Below, in pieces: positions 1-6,928 of a DNA stretch of 64,000 nucleotides; the stretch's first letter is position 1; the number at the start of each line of letters is the position of its first letter. The notes beneath the pieces are model-generated. The model was not told the DNA's origin and made no database searches. It was given only the letters and a program-made list of their open reading frames with translations. Origin of the DNA: Catellatospora coxensis (lineage in GTDB: Bacteria > Actinomycetota > Actinomycetes > Mycobacteriales > Micromonosporaceae). The stretch is from positions 1-64,000 of the forward strand of contig NZ_BONI01000002.1 of the NCBI RefSeq assembly GCF_016862635.1, read 5' to 3'. The position numbers and the translations under genes are program-made.

Positions 1-1
1 C

Positions 2-424
2 CCCGCCGACCACCGCCACCTCGCCGGGATCACCGCCTACTACAACACCCTGAACTGGCACTACCTCTACCTGACCCGGGCCGACGACGGCCGGGCGGTG
101 CTGGAGCTGCTCAGTTCCGACAGCGGCCGGCGCACGGTGTACCCGGAGCTGACCGTGGACGCCAGCGCGGCCGGCCGGGTCGGTCTACGCGCGGAGTTCG
201 ACGGCCCCGCGGTGCTGTTCTCCTACGACCTCGGCGACGGCTGGCGCCAGCTGCCCGTCGAACTGGACGCGACGATCCTGTCCGACGAGCACGCCGCGCT
301 GATCATCGACGGTGAGCCCGCCGCGTGGGGTTTCACCGGCGCGTTTCTCGGCCTCTGGGTGCAGGACCTCGGCAACGACGGCGTGCACGCCGACTACGAC
401 CACGCCACCTACCTCGAACACTGA
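2..424 (+). CDS. GH43-type glycosidase, C-terminal part (5' end outside window)
   Basis: The first 141 residues visible form the tail of a larger protein that begins before the window. The text (AYYNTLNWHYLYLTR near the start, then VGLRAEFDGPAVLFSYDLGDGW, SDEHAALI and GFTGAFLGLWVQDL) matches the concanavalin-like beta-sandwich domain at the C-terminus of GH43 beta-xylosidases and arabinofuranosidases. In that family this domain contributes a residue to the active-site pocket of the N-terminal five-bladed propeller. The propeller and its acidic catalytic residues are not in the window, so activity cannot be checked. A secreted GH10 xylanase follows on the same strand, which fits removal of xylose or arabinose from xylan fragments. 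No signal peptide can be judged. The substrate is inferred from family and context only. Confidence 0.75.
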   Translation, partial: PADHRHLAGITAYYNTLNWHYLYLTRADDGRAVLELLSSDSGRRTVYPELTVDASAAGRVGLRAEFDGPAVLFSYDLGDGWRQLPVELDATILSDEHAALIIDGEPAAWGFTGAFLGLWVQDLGNDGVHADYDHATYLEH

Positions 425-763
425 CGTCTTGCCGATCGGGACCCGGCCGCATGGGGGCCGGGCCCCGATCGCGCCTGGCGAGACAGCGACCTGCGCACAT
501 GTCCCCAACCGAAACTTTCGGGGCTGAGCTGCACAGATTCAACGCTGTACCAAGGTATTTCCGGAAGTTCCGACGGTTGACGGTCCACAAAGCCCATCGT
601 AATGTTTCGGCGTAGTAACGGAACTTGAGCCGCAACTACCGCGCCTCGCGCGGGGAGGGTCTCCGCCCGCGGCTGCATTCGCCACTCACGCGTCATCCGC
701 ATCACGCAAACTCCCGTGCCTCTTCGTCGACCCCGTCGACCGCTCACCACGGAAGGAACGCTT
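425..763 (+). promoter_or_regulatory. xylanase upstream region with CGAAA-N-TTTCG operator-like sites
   Basis: This 339-base gap has no gene I can support. It holds a perfect palindrome CCGAAACTTTCGG at 509-521 (core CGAAA-C-TTTCG at 510-520). Weaker relatives are CGGAA-G-TTCCG at 562-572 and half-site-like GTAATGTTTCG and CGGAACTTGAG between about 599 and 630. From memory, a CGAAA-N-TTTCG element repeated several times upstream of Streptomyces xylanase genes (xlnC-type) binds a repressor, so these are probable operators. The Shine-Dalgarno GGAAGG at 751-756 sits 7 bases before the xylanase ATG. Confidence 0.65.
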
Positions 764-1951
764 ATGAGAATCAAACGGTGGATCGCCACCGGCGCCGTCG
801 CCATCGCGACCGTCGGGGCGCTCAACACGCTGCCGGCCTCGGCCGGTCATCCGTACAACCCGGCCGACCAGAGCCTGCGCAACCTCGGCCTGCGCCACGA
901 CCTGTACATGGGGACCGCGATCTCCATGGCAGCCCTCAACGACGCGGCCGACCCGCGCTACCGCGAACTGGCCGCGTCGGAGTTCTCCACGGTGACCGCG
1001 GAGAACGAGATGAAGTGGGAGAGCCTCGAGCCCACCCGCGGCGCCTACAACTGGGGACCGGCCGATGAGCTGATCGCCTTCGCCAAGCAGAACAACCAGC
1101 GGGTGCGCGGGCACGTGCTGGTGTGGCACAACCAGCTGCCCGCGTGGCTCACCAGCGGCGTGAACGACGGCTCGATCAGCACCGAGGAGCTGCGCGAGAT
1201 CCTGCGCAACCACATCACCGACGTGGTGACACACTTCAAGGGCAAGATCTGGCAGTGGGACGTGGTCAACGAGGCGGTCAGCGACCCGTGGGACAACCCG
1301 TCGACCCTGCACTACAAGGGGTTCTGGGCGCAGCACCTGGGGCCGGACTACATCGCCGACGCGTTCCGCTGGGCGCGGGCCGCCGATCCGAAGGCGCTGC
1401 TGTTCTACAACGACTACAACATCGAGGCGTTCGGCTCCGGTGACCCGGCCAACGACAAGACCCAGTTCGTGTACGACATGGCCAAGAACCTGCTGGCCCA
1501 GCGCGTGCCGATCGACGGCGTGGGCAGCCAGGGCCACCTGGGCACGCAGTACGGCAACTACGACACGCTGCAGGTCGCGGCGGCGCTGAAGAAGTTCGCC
1601 GGGCTCGGGCTGGCGACGGCGTTCACCGAGGTGGACGTGCGCAGCCAGATGACCGAAGCGGTGCAGAACGGCGATTCCAACGAGATCAACCCGCGGCTGC
1701 AGGCGTCGGCGGCGAACTACAGCGTGCTGCTGCAGGCCTGCCTGGCCGACCGGCACTGCCTGTCGTTCACCGTCTGGGGTTTCACCGACAAGCACTCCTG
1801 GGTGCCGAACTGGTTCGGCACCGAGGGCATGGCCAACATCTACGACGAGAACTACCAGCCCAAGCGGGCGTACAACCTGATGAAGGGCGACCTGATCTAC
1901 ACGGGTCCGCCGTACGTGCTCCCGCGCATCCCGCAGAAGCCGCGTAAGTAG
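764..1951 (+). CDS. secreted endo-1,4-beta-xylanase, GH10
   Basis: This 395-residue protein hydrolyses internal beta-1,4 bonds of xylan outside the cell. The N-terminus is a Sec signal peptide: MRIKRW, a hydrophobic run, then PASA-GHPY as a likely cleavage point. The rest is one GH10 (beta/alpha)8 barrel with no carbohydrate-binding module. The general acid/base is E170 in DVVNEAVSD and the nucleophile is E289 in AFTEVDVRS. Other GH10 marks are TAENEMKWE, RGHVLVWHNQLPAW, LFYNDYNIE and SFTVWGFTDKHSW. ATG 764 is chosen because GGAAGG lies 7 bases upstream and the signal peptide starts there. An in-frame start at 716 would add basic residues before it. CGAAA-N-TTTCG sites upstream suggest repression relieved by xylo-oligosaccharides. 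Ends in a strong hairpin. Confidence 0.95.
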   Translation: MRIKRWIATGAVAIATVGALNTLPASAGHPYNPADQSLRNLGLRHDLYMGTAISMAALNDAADPRYRELAASEFSTVTAENEMKWESLEPTRGAYNWGPADELIAFAKQNNQRVRGHVLVWHNQLPAWLTSGVNDGSISTEELREILRNHITDVVTHFKGKIWQWDVVNEAVSDPWDNPSTLHYKGFWAQHLGPDYIADAFRWARAADPKALLFYNDYNIEAFGSGDPANDKTQFVYDMAKNLLAQRVPIDGVGSQGHLGTQYGNYDTLQVAAALKKFAGLGLATAFTEVDVRSQMTEAVQNGDSNEINPRLQASAANYSVLLQACLADRHCLSFTVWGFTDKHSWVPNWFGTEGMANIYDENYQPKRAYNLMKGDLIYTGPPYVLPRIPQKPRK

Positions 1952-1965
1952 CAGCGTCGCCGCAG

Positions 1966-2004
1966 AGGGCCCGGCCGGTCTGGTCTCCAGGCCGGCCGGG
2001 CCCT
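1966..2004 (+). terminator. hairpin terminator after xylanase
   Basis: Perfect 13-base inverted repeat AGGGCCCGGCCGG (1966-1978) / CCGGCCGGGCCCT (1992-2004) with a 13-base loop, starting 15 bases after the xylanase stop. There is no clear T-tract, as is usual in these genomes. Confidence 0.75.
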
Positions 2005-2290
2005 GCCACGCCGTGATGCTGGGGCCGGGCGGCGCGACGCAGGCGGGCGGCCCTACACCGCCCGCCGCCGTCGTGTCCTCGCGCCGCCCGGCGTCACCGG
2101 GCCCCTCGGAACGGCCCGGTCCGCGGCCACGCCGCCGGCCTGCCGCCCCGGGCGCGTCGGGAGACACCCCGGCGCAACCCCGTGCGGTCGCCACCGCCGG
2201 TCACAGCGCCTCCTCCAACGCGCCGGGACAGCGGCGAACGGCCGACACCCTGGCCACAGCATCCGCAGTATTTTGGCTGACACCGACCGA
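2005..2290. other. gene-free GC-rich stretch
   Basis: Between the xylanase terminator and the deacetylase control region I see no gene I can defend. Open frames here are rich in P, R, G and A with no domain or good ribosome site, and look like GC-rich noise. No tRNA or obvious structured RNA was found. Confidence 0.5.
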
Positions 2291-2365
2291 CGTCAATGAC
2301 TTTCGGAAAGTATCGGAGCCGCCACGCCGCCGCGGGCCGCGAGAGTTCTCCGAAAGTCATTGACG
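2291..2365. promoter_or_regulatory. 17-bp inverted repeat upstream of deacetylase
   Basis: CGTCAATGACTTTCGGA (2291-2307) is repeated exactly, inverted, at 2349-2365, with 41 bases between. The left arm also runs into a local palindrome ACTTTC-G-GAAAGT (2299-2311). Both arms contain ACTTTCGG, the 8-mer also found in the xylanase palindrome at 514-521. It is most likely a pair of operator sites for a shared regulator, 55-130 bases before the deacetylase GTG. A large stem-loop in the leader is the alternative. Confidence 0.6.
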
Positions 2366-2419
2366 GTGCGGGAACAGCCTGCGGACAATGAGATCCGCAA
2401 CCAGGAGAAACGTTTCTAC

Positions 2420-3034
2420 GTGATTACAGAACAGTTTCCGCTCCTCATCGAGGCCGCACGCGGCGACGGTGACGTCGTCAGCCTCACCTTCGACGACGGC
2501 CCCAACCCCGCCGACACCCATCGCCTGCTCGACGTGCTGCGCGGGCACGACGTCAGGGCCGTGTTCTGCCTGCAGGGCGACCAGGTCGAGCGGCATCCCG
2601 AGACGGTGCGCAGGATCGTCGCCGACGGGCACACCCTGTGCAACCACAGCATGCACCACGACGACATGAGCACCTGGACGCCGGAGCGGATCGCCGCCGA
2701 CCTGCGCGAGACCGACGCCGCCATCCGCCGGGCCCTGCCGCACGCCCGCATCCCGTACTTCCGCGCGCCGTACGGCGCCTGGGGACAGAGCCCGGCCGTG
2801 GCCGCGGCGCTGGGCATGCGGCCGCTGGGCTGGCGGCTGGCCGTCGCCGACTGGGAGACCCCCGGCGCCGACGAGCTGGTGCGCCGCCTGGCGGCGGGCG
2901 TCACGCCCGGGGCGGTCGTGCTCCTGCACGACGGCGGCGGCGACCGCAGCCAGACCGTCGACGCCGTCGACCGGGTCATCCCGATCCTGAAGGCCCGGGG
3001 CTGGCGGTTCACGCTGCCCGAGACGGGCCGCTGA
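2420..3034 (+). CDS. NodB-type polysaccharide deacetylase
   Basis: A carbohydrate esterase family 4 protein of 204 residues that removes N- or O-acetyl groups from a polysaccharide. Typical motifs are present. SLTFDDGPN holds the catalytic base and metal Asp at about 25-26. HSMHHDDMS supplies two metal-binding His. RAPYGAW is motif 3. A Trp-containing ADWETP is followed by LLHDGGG, which holds the catalytic His. I chose GTG 2420, with AGGAGA at 2403-2408. A TTG at 2360 would extend the protein through the inverted repeat and looks wrong. There is no signal peptide from this start, so secretion is unclear. The control motif shared with the xylanase suggests acetyl-xylan, but chitin or peptidoglycan substrates cannot be excluded. 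Confidence 0.85.
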   Translation: MITEQFPLLIEAARGDGDVVSLTFDDGPNPADTHRLLDVLRGHDVRAVFCLQGDQVERHPETVRRIVADGHTLCNHSMHHDDMSTWTPERIAADLRETDAAIRRALPHARIPYFRAPYGAWGQSPAVAAALGMRPLGWRLAVADWETPGADELVRRLAAGVTPGAVVLLHDGGGDRSQTVDAVDRVIPILKARGWRFTLPETGR

Positions 3035-3116
3035 CCGGGGCGTCCCCGCCGCTTTGATCGATCTATGTCACCATGTCGAAACCTCGATGTCGTACCCTCG
3101 ACGCGGGGAGGTCGCC

Positions 3117-4007
3117 ATGCCCAATCCGCGCCGATCGCCTTCGCGGCTGGTGCCGTCGCCGCGGGGCGGCGTGCTGTCGGTCGAGGTCTCCGGCGCGCCG
3201 GACGGGCGCCCCGTGTTCCTCATGCACGGCACGCCCGGCAGCCGCAGCGGACCGCGCCCGCGCAGCATCGTGCTCTACCGGATGGGTGTGCGGCTCGTCT
3301 CCTACGACCGCCCCGGCTACGGCGGCTCGACCCGGGTCCCGGGCCGCCAGGTCGCCGACGCCGCGGCCGACGTGGCGGCCATCGCCGACACGCTGGAGCT
3401 GGACCGCTTCGGGGTCATCGGCCGCTCCGGCGGCGGCCCGCACGCGCTGGCCTGCGCGGCACTGCTGGCCGACCGGGTGACCCGGGCCGCGGCGCTGGTG
3501 GGCATCGCGCCGCCGGACGCGCCCGGACTGGCCTGGTTCGACGGCATGGCCCAGTCCAACACCAACGACTACGACATGGCCGACCGGGACGTGGCCCTGT
3601 TCACCGAGCGGCTGCTGGCCCGCGCCGACCGCGCCCGCCGCGACCCGGAGAGCCTGATGGCAGCCCTGCGCGGCGAGCTGACCCACTCCGACCTGCGGGT
3701 CATCGACGACACCGCGATCCGGCGGCTGATCACGGACAACTACGCCGAGGCGACGCGCTTCGGCGGCCACGGCTGGGTCGACGACGCGCTGGCGTTCCGT
3801 CGCGAGTGGGGGTTCCAGCTGTCCGACGTGACGGGCGAGGTGCTGCTGTGGCACGGCGCCGACGACGCGTTCTCGCCGGTCGGGCACACCGAGTGGCTCG
3901 CCAGGCGGATCGCGCACGCGTACGTGCAGGTCCAGGCGGACACGGCGCACTTCGGCTCGGTCGAGATCCTGCCGCAGGCGCTGGCCTGGGTGACGGCCGG
4001 GCCCTGA
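3117..4007 (+). CDS. alpha/beta hydrolase
   Basis: A 296-residue cytoplasmic alpha/beta-hydrolase. It has the oxyanion-side HGTPGSR, the nucleophile elbow GRSGGGPHA, an acidic residue in WHGADDAFSP and the catalytic His in DTAHFGSVE near the C-terminus. Family members cleave esters, lactones, epoxides or amides, and nothing visible fixes the substrate. ATG 3117 has GGGGAGG 5 bases upstream. A start at 3054 would add a segment without a ribosome site. It is 82 bases downstream of the deacetylase and convergent with the next gene, with only 4 bases between stops. No obvious functional tie to either neighbour. Confidence 0.8.
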   Translation: MPNPRRSPSRLVPSPRGGVLSVEVSGAPDGRPVFLMHGTPGSRSGPRPRSIVLYRMGVRLVSYDRPGYGGSTRVPGRQVADAAADVAAIADTLELDRFGVIGRSGGGPHALACAALLADRVTRAAALVGIAPPDAPGLAWFDGMAQSNTNDYDMADRDVALFTERLLARADRARRDPESLMAALRGELTHSDLRVIDDTAIRRLITDNYAEATRFGGHGWVDDALAFRREWGFQLSDVTGEVLLWHGADDAFSPVGHTEWLARRIAHAYVQVQADTAHFGSVEILPQALAWVTAGP

Positions 4008-4011
4008 CCGG

Positions 4012-6753
4012 TCAGCCGGGGAACGGGTCGTGGTGCAGGGTCGCGGTGTGCTCGCGCAGGTGCCCGAGCTGGCGGTGCAGTTCGGCGTGCGAGTCCGGGT
4101 CGGCGGTGCGGTCCAGCGCCCGGGTCCACAGCTCGTCGAGGTGGCGGCCCAGGGTGCGGCTCTCGCCGGTGTCGCCGTGCAGCTGCAGGTAGCGCAGCCG
4201 GTGCAGGAGCAGCTGCCGGACGGCGGCGTCGCCGCACTCGGCCGCGCCCGAGGCGTCCAGGTGCGGCCACAGCGCGCCGTACGCGGCCCAGGAACGGGGG
4301 TCGTCGACGTCGGCGCGGGGCCGCGTCGCGGCGAGCACCAGGTGGGCGCGGTGCCGGTTGGCGGACAGGTCGGCGTCGGCCATCCGGGACCTGATCACCC
4401 GTTGCAGGACGGGGTGGATCAGCACGCGCGCGCCGCCGGCGTCCTGGCCGCGTACGTCGAGGCGGACCAGGGCGAGCCGGTTGACGGTCTGCAGGAGCTT
4501 GCCGCGTTTCCACCGGTCGGTGAGGGCCGGGTCGACCTCGGCGAGGGTCGCGGCGAGCGCGTCGCTGTACACGATGTGCAGGGGTATCTCCGGGGCGAGC
4601 AGCGCGCAGATCTCGATCAGGCGGTATGCCGCCGGGGTCTCCTCGCCCAGCCTGCGCAGCGAAGCGTCCCAGGTGAGCCGCAGGTCGGGTTCGAGGCGGC
4701 CGGGTTCGACGAGCAGGTCGGCCGGGGGGCGGCCGGTGTCGGCCAGCCAGCTGCCGGCCGCGGCGACGGCGATCGGCAGGTCGGCGACGGAGGCGGCCAG
4801 CTGCACGGCTTCGGAGTCGCGGATGGTGGGCAGCCGGTGGCGCAGGTGGGCGATGCTCTCCACCCGGTCGAACAGGCCGACTTCGAGCAGGTCGGCGTGT
4901 TCGGCCCAGCCGGGGTTCCGGGAGGTCACCACGACGTGCCCGGACCCGCGGGGCAGCAGGCCGACGACCGCGTCGATGTCGTCGGCGCCGTCGATGACGA
5001 TGAGCCAGTGGCGGTACATGCGACCGCGTTCGAGTGCGGCCAGCGCGGCGCGGGCGGTGCCGGCAGGGGTGGGGCGCGCCGCGACGGCCAGGTGCGGGGC
5101 GAGCGCGGCGAGCTGGGCGGTGACGTCGGCGGTGGCGTCGATCCACCAGACGAGGTCGTACGCGCCGGCGTAGCGGTGGGCGTACTCGACGGCCAGCTGG
5201 GTCTTGCCGATGCCGCCCATGCCCTGCACGGCCACCCGCGCGCCGGCGGGCAGCAGGGTCGCGTCGTCGTGGTCGCGCAGCCGGGCGCGCAGCAGGCCCA
5301 GGTCGTCGTCGCGCCCGGTGAATCCCGGGTCGCGGGGTGGCATGTGGAACATCATGGGCGGCAGGCCGGGGAAGCGCACCGGCGGATGTGACGCGTCCAG
5401 GGCGGTCGCGGCGTGGCCGAGCAGGGTGAGCAGGCCGGTGCTGGCGGCGAGGACGTCGTCGCCGGACAGGCGCACGCTGTGGGCGGCGTCGAAGGCGGGC
5501 ACGGCGGCGACGTCGGCGACGTACACGGCCAGCGGCGGGTTGGCGGCGGGGGCGCGCTCGTCGCGGGTGAGGCGGGCCAGGGCGGCGGCGTTGGCGGCCG
5601 AGATGATCGTCAGCCGCCGTCCGTGGCCGCGGGCCGGCGTGTTGCCGGGTGTCGGATCCGCGACGGTGAGCCCGGCGGCGTGGCAGAGCGAGGTGACCCA
5701 TTCGGCCCAGACCGCGTCGGTGGCGTCGTGGTGCAGGATCACCTCGGTGACGGCGGGGTCGGGGGTGCGCACGAAGCGCGCGGCGGTGCGCCGGCGCAGG
5801 CCCTCGTCCATGACCGGGGCGCCGGTGACCGCGCCGTGGGTGATGTGCGCGACCAGCTCGGAGTATGCGGCGAGCAGCGTGCCGGGCAGGCCGGGCGGGT
5901 CGGCGACGGCGGCGAGGATCTCCTCGAACGCGTACGCGGGCTGGTAGGGCACCTCGACGGCGGCCCAGTAGCGGCGGCGCTGGGCCTCGGTCATGTTCGC
6001 GGGCAGCCCGGCCATGCGGCGCATGGCGACGGTCCGCCCGGCCTGGGCCTGGGCGGGCTGGGTCGTGTCGACGTGCATCGGGACGGGCAGGATGCGGATG
6101 GACCGGTTGCGGTAGCGGGTGGAGATCTCCCGGGCCAGCACGGCCGCGCCGTTGATCGCCTGCTCGGCGAAGGTGAAGCAGCTGACCAGGGTGTCGGGCA
6201 GGTGGGCGGTGCAGATGTCGGCGAGTTCGGTCAGGCCGGTGCGGCTGTCGACCAGGACGTAGTCGTAGTGGCGGCGCATGTCCTCGCGCAGCGCGTCGAA
6301 GAACCGGCCGCCGTGGCGGCGTTCGTAAAAGTCGTCCCAGTCGAGGTCGCCGAGCTGGGTGGCGTAGTCGCGGTTCTGTCGGCCTGCCGACAGGAAGTGC
6401 ACACTGCCGCCGCCGGGAAAGGACCAGCGCAGGGGTGTCGCATAGCGCTGCACCTGGGCGTAGTGGGCGTACCAGGACGGCTCGCGGGGTTCGTCGGCGG
6501 TGGTGGCGTGGTCGAACTCGCGGATCAGGTCGATGACCCCGCCGAGCGCGGACAGCCTGCTCACGTCGAGGAACGGGTGGAAGAAGCGGTGCAGGCCCGG
6601 GGATTCGAGGTCCCAGTCGGCGGCGAGCACGCGCTTTCCGGCGGCGCCCAGGATCCAGGCCACATTGGCCACCGCCATGGTGCGCCCGGTGCCGCCCTTG
6701 AAGGAGTAGAACGTGACGATCTCACCCTGTCGCGCCTCGGCGCCGTTCTGCAC
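4012..6753 (-). CDS. KGGTGRT ATPase - TIR-like - NB-ARC protein (FxsT-type, no TPR)
   Basis: 913 residues. At residues 10-25, EIVTFYSFKGGTGRT is a deviant Walker A of the ParA/MinD-like KGG type, followed by ADWDLESPGLHRFF and a YVLVDSRTG Walker B. Residues about 335-480 (EVILHHDATDAVWAEWVTSLCHAAGLTV) resemble a degenerate TIR domain. An NB-ARC module follows with P-loop GMGGIGKTQ at about 511 and WLIVIDGADD. Proteins with this order are usually called FxSxx-COOH system TPR proteins and run to roughly 1300 residues with a TPR tail. This one stops just after the winged-helix region (LHRLRYLQLHGDTGESRTLG), so the TPR sensor is missing. GTG 6753 has AAGGAGG 7 bases upstream. Divergent from the EAD2-like gene. 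A signalling or defence role is inferred. Confidence 0.8.
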   Translation of the reverse strand: MQNGAEARQGEIVTFYSFKGGTGRTMAVANVAWILGAAGKRVLAADWDLESPGLHRFFHPFLDVSRLSALGGVIDLIREFDHATTADEPREPSWYAHYAQVQRYATPLRWSFPGGGSVHFLSAGRQNRDYATQLGDLDWDDFYERRHGGRFFDALREDMRRHYDYVLVDSRTGLTELADICTAHLPDTLVSCFTFAEQAINGAAVLAREISTRYRNRSIRILPVPMHVDTTQPAQAQAGRTVAMRRMAGLPANMTEAQRRRYWAAVEVPYQPAYAFEEILAAVADPPGLPGTLLAAYSELVAHITHGAVTGAPVMDEGLRRRTAARFVRTPDPAVTEVILHHDATDAVWAEWVTSLCHAAGLTVADPTPGNTPARGHGRRLTIISAANAAALARLTRDERAPAANPPLAVYVADVAAVPAFDAAHSVRLSGDDVLAASTGLLTLLGHAATALDASHPPVRFPGLPPMMFHMPPRDPGFTGRDDDLGLLRARLRDHDDATLLPAGARVAVQGMGGIGKTQLAVEYAHRYAGAYDLVWWIDATADVTAQLAALAPHLAVAARPTPAGTARAALAALERGRMYRHWLIVIDGADDIDAVVGLLPRGSGHVVVTSRNPGWAEHADLLEVGLFDRVESIAHLRHRLPTIRDSEAVQLAASVADLPIAVAAAGSWLADTGRPPADLLVEPGRLEPDLRLTWDASLRRLGEETPAAYRLIEICALLAPEIPLHIVYSDALAATLAEVDPALTDRWKRGKLLQTVNRLALVRLDVRGQDAGGARVLIHPVLQRVIRSRMADADLSANRHRAHLVLAATRPRADVDDPRSWAAYGALWPHLDASGAAECGDAAVRQLLLHRLRYLQLHGDTGESRTLGRHLDELWTRALDRTADPDSHAELHRQLGHLREHTATLHHDPFPG

Positions 6754-6922
6754 GGACGGCCCTCCTTGCGTGTTATATGTATCGATTAAAGCACCCCGCG
6801 CCGCCTTTTCGGCTCCTTGTCGCGACCCGCTCGACAGTCGGCAATTCACCGGTTCCGATGTTTTGCGGGGCGGGTCAGGTCGGATAGGATCCGCAGAGGG
6901 TGTCGGTTCACAGCTGAAATGA
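6754..6922. promoter_or_regulatory. divergent promoter region of two NB-ARC genes
   Basis: An AT-rich patch (TTATATGTATCGATTAAAG, 6773-6791) lies just upstream of the leftward gene's ribosome site and is the likely leftward -10 area. For the rightward gene a TAGGAT hexamer at 6885-6890 with TTGCGG at 6863-6868 is a plausible promoter. No operator palindrome was seen. Confidence 0.4.
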
Positions 6923-6928
6923 GTGCCA

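Noticed and set aside
2013-2363. 116-codon plus-strand open frame between the xylanase and the deacetylase
   Set aside because: Low-complexity P/R/A/G text, no ribosome site, and it runs through the 17-bp inverted repeat.
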